Below are positions 39,317 to 51,318 of a DNA stretch of 64,000 bases, one piece after another. Position 1 is the first letter of the stretch, and each line of letters starts with the position of its first letter. The notes beneath the pieces were generated by a model. That model saw nothing but the letters and a program-made list of their open reading frames with translations, did not search any database and was not told where the DNA came from. The stretch comes from Phylloscopus collybita (taxonomy: Eukaryota; Chordata; Aves; Passeriformes; Phylloscopidae). The translations under genes were made by a program, and so were the position numbers. Location of the stretch: positions 25,500,001 to 25,564,000 of the forward strand of contig JAJNNQ010000026.1 of NCBI GenBank assembly GCA_027886175.1, written 5' to 3'.

Positions 39317-42300
39317 CTGAAATGCAAACATGAAAATTACATTTGTGCAATGCTTAATTGCACAATACATACTTAGTGAAAGTGCCATATATACTTTCTC
39401 CTCTTGGCTTCTATGCAAAAAGTCATGTAATACACGTGTATGTTGGGTACCCAAGAACTTCCCACGACTAGAATTTAGCTGTGGAAGAAGATATTTTTAA
39501 ATAAAAAGTCAAAAATTTCAGAAGTTAATGTCTATTTGTAAACAAGATGTTTTATGCTCACAGTAATATGAACAGTAATTTTGAGTCTGAAACTGTCAGA
39601 AATTTTAAGTTTTCCTAGATATAATTTAAGTAGACATAAACCAAATAATTTAAGTGAATATCCATACCCCCATTAATTTCCAGGGAAGAAAATGCATGTA
39701 AACTTCAGGTCCTCCAAACATTTTCACTGCTTTTATTCTCAAAAACTCAGACTGCTTTTAAAAGGCAGTGAAAGTCTGTTACAATAACTGCATCAAATAA
39801 AATATTCTTCTTTATGTGTACTCTCGCTCCCCAGTCAGGTAAGAAATTCTAGCAGTCAAAGTTGAACAGAACATTGGGTTTGATTTTTTTCATTATTTAA
39901 CAAAGAAGAACATTCAGAATCAAAAGCTTCTTCAGTCATCACCTATCTCATACCATCTCCTTCAAAGACACACAAACTACATTACAAGAGGTATACAGTA
40001 CATTCACACCAACAAATTACTTTCGTGTGCTACTGTAGAATCTCTTTCATCTCATTTCACACATTAAATACATTTAAGGCAATGCCTCTTGACAAAAAAA
40101 TCAGCTCCAGGTGACAAAAGACACCTGTTCCACATGCTACCTATGCCAAAACATCACAATCAAAACAAGCCAGAGAAGTAAAGTGGAAGACCAAACACAT
40201 AAACATCTCAGTGCATGAGGCAAGGCTAGAACCTCATCTGATTGATTCCTGGTTCAGCCCTGCTTACTGGGGCAGAGTCACAAACTGCTTCCCCTCTCAC
40301 TCTTGGAAAACATGCCTATACTGCTCATTTTCCACAAGGATGCAATGCAGTACCATACTCCTCTGCCTTTGTGTTCTTAAATTAATTAAAACAAATTACA
40401 GATGGTTTGGCCTCAAAGGAAATAAATACAATATTTTATAGCAAGTTAAAGAAAGCATTTTTAACACAGAAAAGCAGCAACCCTACAGTATTCTGTAGGT
40501 TAATTAAACACTACTCAAAAATTTTAATACGGACTTCATTAAATTCACCATTTCAAAATAAATTCTGACCATTAATTCAGTCTCTGAAAGCATACCAGTA
40601 CCAATGAAAGTATTATTACCTAGATCAAAACTGGAAATGTGGTTTATTTGTTTATTGTTGAGTTTCATGTCTTTAACATTCAAACATATTTGAAATTGCA
40701 CAATGTTGGCACCAACTGACTCAAAATGAAAGGCTAACTGTAGGAAAATCAACTGCCATTTCCAGGAGGTAGGAAAAGATGGACATTTAGGGCCAGCCTA
40801 GCATATTATAGATTAGCACTCTTTCCAAATGCCCTGCATACCCAAACTTGGAAAGGAAGCAAAGAAGCAAAACACGCTTCCCATGGTCTGACTAACAAGA
40901 ACAGGCATCCATCTTTCATGTCTTCTCTCCCTAGGGTTTTGAGCAAAACACATTTCAGAATAAAAAAAAATTGAAAGCTCTTTTTGGTGCCATTTAAGGA
41001 AAATAAGCCCTTCCAGGGAATCCATCTACTGTGAGTTCCACTATGCAGTTATTTTGTTCCTGTTCTTAATCCCATGGGACAACATGAAAATTGCTAATGA
41101 GGATTTAATGGCAGATGTCAGAAGAAGCAAAGCAAGAACTAAGTGCAAAAACCCCATATGTATGTTTGCTGATTCTCTTGTGGAAGTAAGAAAAAACTAA
41201 ATAAAAAAAATAAAAGAGGTGAAAGGTGAAGAAAAGAGAAGAAAAAGGGAAGAATAGTAGAGCAATATCCATAGAAACAAAACGTAAGATGTTCCCAAAT
41301 AAAAGAGGTAGGGTATTCAATGAAACACTCCTTCTACTAGGAGACAATGTTGCCTTTATGGTTAGGTACCTATCCACTGCAATATCAAACTCCTGTTCCA
41401 TGACCGATTTCCAGAAAACCCTGTTAAAAACCCTGTTACACTAAGTCCTCAATATCAGTGTATTTCCAGCTAAATAAGTAATACAAAATGCTTAATATTG
41501 TTAAGCCATTTACATGTTCCAGTCATTTGGTGGCAGTTATGTTGTAAAAAAAATTATAACACATCGGGAAATACTCATCATTTCCCTTAAAATGTCTAGA
41601 AATAGCTTGTAATCTACTTCTTGAAAGAAGCAAAACTCATCACTTTGTACTTACCTAATATTTAGATCAGAAAGCAGTCTTGATGTTCACACTATGTAGT
41701 TATCAAGTACAAAAATAAATAAAAAAATAAAGGAATGGCATTAAGCCTGCCTCAGACTAACAAGAATCCTTAAATACTACTTTCAAGAACATTTGACCAT
41801 AAGTGTATTGGAACAAGAAACATGAAAATTTAGTGTGTTTGATAAAGTCACCACACATTTTACACCATAAGCAATGAAATATCTGGTCATGAACAATTTT
41901 ACAGTCTCCTTAAATTTGTCACATCATAGTCAGGAAATATTTATATTCTTAATTCCTACTTAGGACTTAGGCTCTGTACTAAATTAAGATGCTGAGCTTA
42001 AAAACAAAGCAAGATCCTGAGCCCCAAACAAAGCGAGATATGGTCCCACAAGGAGCCTTGGGGTGCAAAGGCTGATGAACTCACATCTCTCTCCACATAT
42101 CCATCCACTACTGCAGAAAGAGTAAGGCCTGAAAATCAGAAGCCAGTCAAGGGATGAGGGAGTGACTTACATACTGCATAGTGTGTCAACCAACTGTGTC
42201 AGCAGGCACAAGAACTGTGGGACCACAAAACAGAGGCTTTCATCAGGGCAGTGAGATGCCAACCAGCCCCATGATTAGAGAACAGGGAATCTTCAAGTCT

Positions 42301-42403
42301 CAAGGAAGCAGAGCTCTAGAAAACACCAAAGTCAATCCCATCTCCCACAGTCATTCTCTCACTACCCAATGCAGAGCGAAAGAGGCAGCTTGTGTAAGAT
42401 CCG

Positions 42404-42795
42404 TGTAGCAGGTCTCGGGGTCTCTGCTTCAGAAAGCCCCGAGCCGCCTGCAGAAACGACAAAGAGTCTTTAGATGTTCGTTTTCAAGGTTGTTCTTCTT
42501 GTTTATTTTATCTTTTTCTCTGAGCTCTGCCGAGCTCTGGACAGCACGGGCAACAGGTGATTGCCCGCCTGCCCACAGCTCGTCATCTTATGTACAGAAA
42601 ATTACGTGCACATTATTTACAATTACAAACCAGTATCTACATGCTATACTAAACAGGTGTTTTCTACTCTGACCCAATCCCTCTAAATCTACTTAATGTC
42701 ATCACCACTGCACAAGATGGAGACGAAGAAGAAGGAGAAGACCCCAGGGCAACGCCCAGAATCCTCCAGCTTGTCTCTGGTCATTCCTATTCTAA
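42404..42795 (-). mobile_element. LTR of a likely endogenous retrovirus
   Basis: GC-richer block whose minus strand carries an AATAAA signal within AAAATAAACAAG (around 42500) followed by TTTGTCGTTTCTGCAGGCGG and an end at CCTGCTACA (42404). Upstream on that strand lies a U3-like stretch with a long CTTCTTCTTCGTCTCC run. This layout (signal about 100 bases before a CA end) is that of a retroviral LTR. The right limit near 42795 is estimated; no target duplication was found. The plus-strand open frames here are not genes. Confidence 0.6.
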
Positions 42796-42817
42796 AATCC
42801 CTAATGTGAAAATATTA

Positions 42818-43102
42818 TTACTTTCTTTTACCTTTGAGGGTTTGCAATTCCTCCCATAGTGTTGGCAGCTTTTCCCATGGACTATAATCGAGGCCCTTGC
42901 CTGTCTGGGGTCTATGCCAGGGTCTGTAACTCCCCTGTACAACTCCCAGACCCCCCTGTACAGGTTTTAAACCCCCCTGTACAGGTTTTTGTTCGTCCAG
43001 GGTTTCCAAAGGAATGCCCTGGACTCCCACAGCAGGAGCTGGGGTGGTGGAAGATGCTTTCTTAAGACACTCTGCTGGTGGCTGCCTCAGACTGGATAAC
43101 AT
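42818..43102 (-). pseudogene. Short open frame next to LTR, probable retroviral remnant with 7-residue repeat
   Basis: A 94-codon minus-strand open frame ends just upstream of the LTR at 42404-42795. Its product is Pro/Gly/Gln-rich with a tandem 7-residue unit (KPVQGGL) and a more diverged third copy, and ends LPTLWEELQTLKGKRK. Position next to the LTR suggests the 3' end of an old provirus, but no retroviral motif proves it. It has no ties to MEI4 splicing. Confidence 0.35.
42930..42989. repeat. 21-bp tandem repeat (about 2.9 copies)
   Basis: The 19-bp core ACCCCCCTGTACAGGTTTT occurs at 42950-42968 and identically at 42971-42989, period 21; a diverged copy with CTCCCCTGTACAACTC precedes at about 42930. 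The period keeps the open frame on the minus strand. Each core contains the palindrome CCTGTACAGG. Confidence 0.9.
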
Positions 43103-44884
43103 TTAAATGAGAAAGGCCCAATGCTACATGCAGTTCTAAATTTAAAAACTGGAAGAAGGGGCCTCAACTGATGAAATTGTTGTGCAATGGTAAAATGATC
43201 CTGAAGTCTTTTGAAAAACTTAATTTATCTGCAGTTCCACCACCAACAGGGACTACAGAACAGAAAACAGATTTGAAGGTGGCAGAGGTGAGTGAAGACA
43301 TGATCTGAATTCTGCAAAGAAAAAATTGCTTCAGTTTCAAGCATTAGACATTGTTTATATTCTTTCATTTCATGAGCAGACACATGGATTATCATTTGAA
43401 AATCAAAACCACTGATATCGGACATGTAAAGTTCTCTTAAAACTCAGTTACAATTGATACTTTCAGTTCCATTTCTAAAAGAAAAAACAAGAGACAACTA
43501 AAATGAGACATTCATAGAAACCTCTTTGATGATACGGCATTCTGCTTTCCAAGTGTGTGTTCAGTCAATAACCTCTAAAAGGAAATGAAAACCTAAGTGA
43601 AATTATGTCCACATCTACATTTTTCAGGGCTCTGTTATTCTTCATTTAATTTTCATTGAGAGGTTTGTTTGAAGTGCACTTTCCATGAACAATGAATCAA
43701 GTTTATTCTCTTATTTAAAAACCCATAGGTTTTCTTTGCCTTTCTTTCATGTGTAATTCTGTCTCTATTCTGCTGTTTTCATCACTAAGCAAACTGACTG
43801 GTTGAGGAAAAAACAACTCTTCCTCCTTCATGAACTCTTATGTGTTTAGCACCCCATTGTTGTCCTGACCTGGAACCAAGGCAAATGTCTATTTTCATTA
43901 CTCCGTAATAATAATGCCAAAATACTGTTATAGAGTATTCTTGGAATTCTCCAAGTAAGAAGTTTTAGAAGCCTTGTATCCCACGCTTTGCTTCTGCATC
44001 TCCATGGGGTTTTTTTGTAACTGGCTTGGAAAAGAAAGGTCTTTTGTTTAAATGCAAGTTGCTTTTTTACCCTTTTTAATGCTAAAGGTGCATGCTGACA
44101 TATTTATCCCATTTAGGGATAATTTCACAGAAATGAATATAGAACTGAGGTAAAATTCTCCAATTGTTCAATGCTAGGATTTAAATGCTTCTTTAAAGGC
44201 TTAGAAGCATATACTTCAATTTGTTAGGGATTTTGCCTACATAAAGCACCTAAATGTTTAGAATTCAGTACGAACTGAGAAGGATTTTGAGGATACAAAC
44301 ATTAATTTCTAAGAGATCTCTGTAGATGACAGCACAAGTCTTCTGTAGATCAAGTCAAATAAAGCCAATTTGCAGTAAACATACAAAAGGATGAATAATC
44401 AGGTGACAAACATTTGGGTCAGTTACTACTCATCAACCAGCTTTGACAACAGAAGATCTGACAAGATTTACAATATTGACCATCTCAATGACGTGACTGA
44501 AATCTGAGTTCTAACCCAGACAGGGGATATTTCAAAATACTAAATTAATTAATGTTATCTCTAAAGACTACCTGACCAAACTGGTAATAATAAACTGTAA
44601 GCATTATGTCTTATCAAAAATGCTCTGCATTATGAGAGAAACTGAGCTTTGCTAAGAGACAGGAAATAGCAGCTAATGAAGACTGCAATTATCTGGATGC
44701 AACTTAGTGAGATGAAGGCTAAAATGAGATGGACTCCTTAAGAAGTCAGCTAAAGTGTGCCTTCCTAAAAAGACTGCTTTTCTTGAATACAACATGGCAT
44801 AAATGCTTGCATTTTTGGTCTTTATATATCCAAAACAATGCAAACAAAGATCTGCTTGAGCAACTAGATTCTAAGTTTGAGTTG

Positions 44885-45047
44885 GGTTAAGGTTGCCCAA
44901 AAGGACTGTGAAATCTCCATCCTCAAAGATAGAAAATGTCTGGACACAATCCTGCAAAACTGGCTCTAGGTGGCCATGCTTGACAAGAGGCTTGGACGAT
45001 GATCTTCAGTAGTCCCTTCCAACCTCCACCATTCTGTGATTCTGTAC
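44885..45047 (+). mobile_element. CR1 3' tail
   Basis: Plus-strand CR1 3' end: TGTCTGGACACAATCCTG, GGTGGCCATGCTTGACAAG, GATGATCTTCAGTAGTCCCT and TCCAACCTCCACCATTCTG, ending with two GATTCTGT-like terminal units at about 45030-45047. Left limit approximate; heavily 5'-truncated. Confidence 0.88.
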
Positions 45048-48000
45048 TTCCAGGAAAAACAAATTGACTGATTCTTAGCTTCCCACAGTAGACTTAAAGG
45101 CAAAAGGATCCTAATTGCCATGGCCACACTTCTTAACCTGTTTTTACCATATACATTCAGTTTTCCCCAAAACTATCGTTCTGTTACCCAGAAGAAATCT
45201 ATCTACACAAAATTATGAATCCCACTTGCTTTTATGAACCTTATTTCTAGTATGTATCTTATAAAAAATTAATAAAATAATAACAAACCCTTTCTCTTGC
45301 CGGGAAAATTGGGCTGGTTTTGCCTCTGAATGGGTTCCTTACACAGGAACCTGGAAAGAAAAGGATGCTTCTTGGGTCCCTTTGCCCAAAGTATGTGCTT
45401 AGAACAGCTGTAGCAACACCATCAGATAAGATAGGTAGCACCTGATTTCAAAAGGAGAAAGTTTCCACAACCAAAACAGACCTGTTCTCAATGGAAGGAG
45501 CAGTACTCTGAGATTTCAATAAATCATTACACTCCAGCTGGTGCTTTTTACAGATTGCAAATTAACTTATTTAATTATCCTGAAAAGGCCTCAGCTTTCA
45601 TAAAGTTCCCCATTGTGTCAATACAATTACAGAGAACAGATTTATCTCATCATCATATTCCAAGAGCCATATTCCTACAAATCTGCACTAAACACGATTT
45701 AACTTCATTTTTGCCATCTCACAGATCTGGTCTCATTTCTTTGTTCTCCTCATAAAACCATAAAATACTTCTTAGGTTGTGAGACATTCCTTGCCATGCT
45801 GCCTGCTTGCATTATTACCACTGGTAGATGAATGGGAATACACCAGTATACTTAAGATGTCAAATGACATTTCTGAAGTACTGTTTGTCTGACACTCCTA
45901 TGTCTTAGAGAAAAAAAATGTTGAGACAACACAGTGGGCTATCCTTACGGATCTGTATGGAGAGAAAGACACCTATTTTTATTTGAGGGGATGGAGGCAA
46001 GAAGTAGGGCGGTAGAATACCTTTATGCAGACACATCATGTCCCTAAGTACCCCCCCCAAAAAAATCAAAACTGTTTTCCATGGCAACATCAAATTAAGA
46101 GTTGACTGCTGCCCAATGGAGAATCCTCTGACCTTAGAAAAAGGAAGATAGAAAAAGAAAGAAGTAAAAGATACACCTCAGAGGCTGACAGTTCCTCTGC
46201 AATTGTCATGCTTTTGTACTCCTTCCAAATACCAGGAGGGGAAAGTGATGACAGGATACAGCAATCTGTAACAGCAGCTCATTTAAACACACCAACCTTA
46301 AAAAACAGGTTTTCCTTAAACACACCACGGTAACTTGAAAATTCTGGCCTGTAGTCCACTACCTTACTAATATGTCACAGAAACTAAAATTGTTGCTAAG
46401 TGCTGTTTACAACACATGTAAACATTTCACACTACTTCATCCATCTTCTGGGGAAGGAAATTATTTCACCTAATAGACAAATGTGTTTGTATCATTACTA
46501 TTCAGTCAAGAGGTGGACTGCTGTTATCCCCACTAACAAGGAAGATTCCTTTAGGAGGCTGCAGATAACATATCCACTGAGGAAATCTTCAGGTTTTGGT
46601 CTGACCTTTCTGAATTAATCTGATTGGTTTCTCTTTGAAAGTGAGCTTAAAAAAATCTATTATCAATTATGTTCTCTCACCACTCCTTTTAATGTAAGGA
46701 GGCAGAGGAAACATCGCAAGCTACATTACTTAAATCATGATGGAGAGTTTTGCCCTTTCAGAAGTTTGAAATCCAATTATTCAAAAAATATTTTGACTGG
46801 CCATCAATTTTCCTGCCATCATCAAAGTGGGACTTATCTGATCCTTTCTTTACCTACCAAGGAAATCCTTGGGTATAAGATAAGCATCTAGAGTTTCTCC
46901 CTTTCCCTTTTGAGCAAGAAATTCCCAAGCCATGACTTACAGGGAAGTAGAAAAGGAAGAGAAAGATGAATTCTGTGGCCCAAAGCAAGGCTGCTGGCAA
47001 AGTGTAGCTATGTAATGCTCATAATCAGTTTTACTTCAGCTGTTGAACTGGCTGATTCCAGTTCTGTAAGCTCCCAGTGAGAAGAAATGAGGCTGAAGTG
47101 TCTTCATTCCTACTAATCTACAAAGGAAGTTGTTCACTTTTTCCACACATACGACTAATGCCTCAAGAAACGCACCAAGTTTAGGAGCGAAGCAGGAGAT
47201 AAAAAATTCTTTTTTTTCTCTGGGTGTTATTTCCAAAGAGATATAAACTGCTTCTTTGACACAGGGAATAAATACAGTTTAGGGGACAGTATCCTGAAAG
47301 GCGGAACACAGCCCCAGGATACAGTTAAAAATCAGACATTCAGGTTAATCGCTGTGACTCAGAGGTCAGCATTTCCCTAAACACAGACACTGTGATAGGG
47401 TGGCTGTGCTACTGTGCTACTGTGGAGGCTAAAAACAGGAGGGAACTCCAGGGCATGGCAGAAGAAATTCTACTGTAAATTAAGAGTTCTACTATAAAAT
47501 GAAGAGTAACCTAATTCTAAAAAGGTACAAGGTGGACAGAATCTGGTTTTTAATTTAATTAGAGGAGCAAGCAGTTCAGTAAATTCCTACCCACTGCATA
47601 AGAAGGGAATAACTTGAACCAAGTTTGAAGGTGAAGCTAAGGAAAAGAGAAAACATACTTGAGACAAGTTTTGCTAAACATATATCCTGGATAATCAATT
47701 TTGAACCTTCAAGAGTATCAGCTGAAAGCAACCAAGGTAGTAAACATTTATCCTCTAAATTGTCATTTCTAAATACATGCTTGGCAAAAAAAGGGTAGAA
47801 TATTGCATTTATGCCTTCTTGGATTGGAGTAACAGCTGCAGGCTTTTCAGGGCTCTTAAACATAGCCAGCCAAGAAGCATTATGATCATTGATTTATGAA
47901 CTGATAAGAGTGAAGGAATTTGTGTTATAGGACAGGTGCTTCAAATCCGTGAACCTATCAATTCACCAGTGCTTTGTATGACCCTTTATCTTTTCTTGTT

Positions 48001-51000
48001 GCTCCAAAGCAAAGTGACAACAGAATGCTCAAACACTATAAATGCTTATTCTTAGAATAACACCAAGAAGTTTCTATCCTTTCTGTGAAATTTTAATCTG
48101 AATCTAAGAAAGGCATGAAACTTTGATTTTACATGAAATTTGATTTTTTTTTTCTACCCAATGGGCATAGTTGTTGGTACAATACTGTCAAGCTGAAAAA
48201 CAACAGATAATTGCAAAAAGATTTGCTTCTCCTCCTCCTCCTATGATTGACATACATCCAAAAGCACCACCAAGGAATAGAGTCCTTGTATTCAGAAAGA
48301 CAACTGAACAATAAGTTAAATAAGGAACTTCCAGACACAGCACAGTCAGTGAATACTTACCACTGTACTTTCATAAAAAACCCACATTAATCTCCAAGAA
48401 CTCATACCACCAAGCAGTTTACCTGCAGCAAAGCATGCTTCTCTCCCTAATCTAGGAACCCACAACTTTTTTAGAGTCTCTGAGGACAAAGAACTATTCA
48501 GGTGGGACAAAAATTTCGGCACCACTTCTTTTAAAAATGGATTCTCTGTTCTTTATCCTTCATGTATGTGCACATCTGTACTGTGTTCAACTGTACGTGG
48601 AGGGGAAAACAGCTGCCACAGCTTCAAAGAGCTCACAAATTTCTCACATCAGGGAAATAAAACTCCATGGGCAGCTTCTAATCATTGCTGAAGCCTCTGA
48701 AAGACCTATGACTATTATTACAAACAGCAGGTGGGAGAGGAAAGCTCTCATATTTGGGATACAAAGCAGAGAAGATACAGCTGCAAAGTGAACCTTGGCT
48801 GAAGGACACAAACTCTTCAGTTCTAAAGAGGCACCAGCAGGAACAAATGCTGTCTTACCCTTACTGCATGAGATTTTCTGGTGGTGGATTTTGTGAAACC
48901 CAGATATCTTTGTATCTAAAGAGCTGTTAATCAAAACAGAAGAAAGCCATAGAAAGGCTGAGGGTTTGAAATATTTTTAAGAGGCTGGCTTATTTTAGGC
49001 AGAACACCAACTCCAGAAATGAGGCTGGAGAAATGAGTGGAAAAGGATCCATGATATCTGCAGATTACTTGGTGCTAAGAACAATCCTAGTTATCATCCT
49101 CAGCCCTAAAGAGCATACCTCTGGTGTGATATAAGGTGGCAAACCTGGGAAACCATAACAATGGCTCAATGTATCTACAATAGTTTCACTTGAAAGGATG
49201 AAACACCACTTATTACCACTTTTTCTCCTAACTTAGATTCAAGCTCCTTGTGCCTTCGTATCTCAGCAGTAGCCACCCTTTAGCTTCTATTCTCCACAGG
49301 CTTGAAAAATTTCAAAACTGGCAGAACACACAAGAAAGGTGTTGTTTTTTATCTTGGGGCAGATGATGTCAGTGGTGTAGTGGCCCCTATTTCAGGCAGG
49401 CCTTGCTTCTCCAACCATCTTCACATACAAGTCAGCCACAGATGCTCTACTATTAATATACATCATCAACTTGATATCCCAAGGAGGGCATAGATCTCAC
49501 CAACAGATATTCCATCAGGTATCAGTAACAATCTTTCTTTACTCAAAAGCAAGTGACCGAGCATTTGTCTCCAGTGGAACTATAAACGTGAATCAGTAGA
49601 AACTGCAGGTGTAAGACATCTAAAATTAGATTTATCACATTTTTAGTCTGCGAACAAACTTCAATGTGATTAGGGTAATGAAAATTAACATCCCTTGCAA
49701 GAGGTGTTAAATGCCAGAGACAGTTTTCTCTGCCTATCTCACAATTAAAATTTAGAGTTTAGAGAATCTTTCAAAAATTAGAATACAGAACTTGAAAGTG
49801 AATTGATTTTGCTTGCTGTGTTTTGCTAATTGGTAGTGTTTTCTGTGTTCTGCTTAATCCACAATTAGAATAGCCTCTCCAGACATGAGATGTTTATAAA
49901 TTTCTCCTGATAATATGCACCCAGTTCTTCAAAACACAAGATATCTGTTGGAAACTGTCTCTTAAAAGTTACTTTTAGTCTTAAATGTCATGTTTGCAAC
50001 AGGTTGCAGAAAATAGGCACACAGATAATAACAAAGTAAGAATAGTCATTAAATCACTTCTCTGTAGAGAAAGGCCTATGATACTAATTAAATACATAAA
50101 CCATTAGAGCTTCTAGCTGAGGTCTAATGATCCCCCATCAGTCAACGTCACAAATTAGAAATCTTTAGGCAAGGCAACAAAGATGCTACTGTTTCAGTAA
50201 AAAGGCAGTGTAAAGCCTCATCAAGTTTTCCATCCGGGAACCTTCTAAAAATCTCAAGTCATAAAGCAATTAGCTATACATCTTGATTTTAGAGATGCCC
50301 TCAACACTGAACTTTCTCTCTCCTTCAGCCCAGAGTGTTTTGACCTCCATCTCCCAGGAAAGTATCTCCTCAGAGCCTACAGAAATCCTTCACTGTTTGA
50401 TTTCCAAGCTCACACAGTGCCACAGGTATCTTGAATTGAGCATGACATACTACACATGCACAAGTCAAAGAAACAGTGCTGTTTGAGACCATATTTTTTT
50501 TAATTTTCTTTGAATAAAAGCTTTCCTGAATCCAATAATATCAGACTCACAATATTTTACCATATACCATGAAAAACATTCACAATATCCACAGTGTCAA
50601 TACACTCTCGGAAACAACAGATACACAGTCCTTTGCCTGCCCTACCTTCCTGTTACACATACTGGGGATTAGTGCTTCCAACACTAAAGGTTTAAATTCT
50701 GATTTTAAAATCTGTAGGGTGGTTAAAAATATGCAAAAGGTCTTTAAGATATGTTCCAAATGTAAATACAAACTAGTATTTTCAAGGTTATAGGGTAGCA
50801 TTGTGTATTGACAATTTTTGTCTGCAGTTACTTTGTATAATACATATTGATTCTGAAGGTTAAATATATAAATTCTGCATAAACATCAAATTCTCAAGCA
50901 CAATCCCATGACAAACGGACTAAGTGTTCCACTACCTCAGAACTGGGCAAAACAAAAAACTGTACACTGAAGACTCTCACATCTAGGTACAAGAAATGGT

Positions 51001-51069
51001 ACAGGCAACATGAAAGCTGTTTAGCTCCTTGCTATTGCAACATAGACAGATATTATTTGAGTAACTTAC

Positions 51070-51318
51070 TATTTTCCAGGCAGAATCTTGGAGAGATCCT
51101 GTTCAAAAGAAGTTCCTGTCGTAATCGAAGAACTTCAGCTTCTAGCACTTCCACTTTCCATTTCCATCCAAAATCTTGTTCAGATACAGCTTTGGCAAGG
51201 TACTCTGTGTATTCTTTGGAACTCTTCCCTGGTGGCTTTGAGTGGATAATTGCAAAAGCCAATGCTAGTTTTGATATTTTCAAATAAGAAATTTGATTTT
51301 CTCTTCCACCTTTGATTT
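51070..51318 (-). CDS. MEI4: MEI4 exon 2 (residues 15-96, conserved N-terminal motif and coiled coil)
   Basis: Codes the signature N-terminal region of meiosis-specific MEI4. Seen: 249 bp, 82 full codons. The acceptor follows a pyrimidine-rich tract with a branch-like CTAAT and CAATAG at 51319-51324; the donor is ATA|GTAAGT with the GT at 51069-51068. Both ends are phase 1. The motif SKLALAFAIIHSKP (about residues 29-42), followed by KSSKEYTEYLA, matches the mammalian SKLALALAIIRSKP...SSREYTE block. The stretch VEVLEAEVLRLRQELLL (about residues 69-85) is a short heptad-like coiled coil seen at the same place in mammals. Known of the family: MEI4, REC114 and IHO1 form foci on meiotic chromosome axes and are needed for SPO11 double-strand breaks; the MEI4 N-terminus binds REC114. 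The donor-side split codon A|GA gives Arg-97. The exon contains no Met codon. Identification rests on recalled family sequence, not a search. Confidence 0.93.

Larger units (their letters stand above)
39317..51069 (-). other. MEI4 intron 2 (11.8 kb)
   Basis: Between well-supported exons 2 and 3. It contains a plus-strand CR1 3' tail (44885-45047) and an LTR with an attached probable retroviral remnant (about 42404-43105). The stretches 39317-42400, 43110-44880 and 45050-51069 show only AT-rich unique sequence with short chance open frames. Confidence 0.85.
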
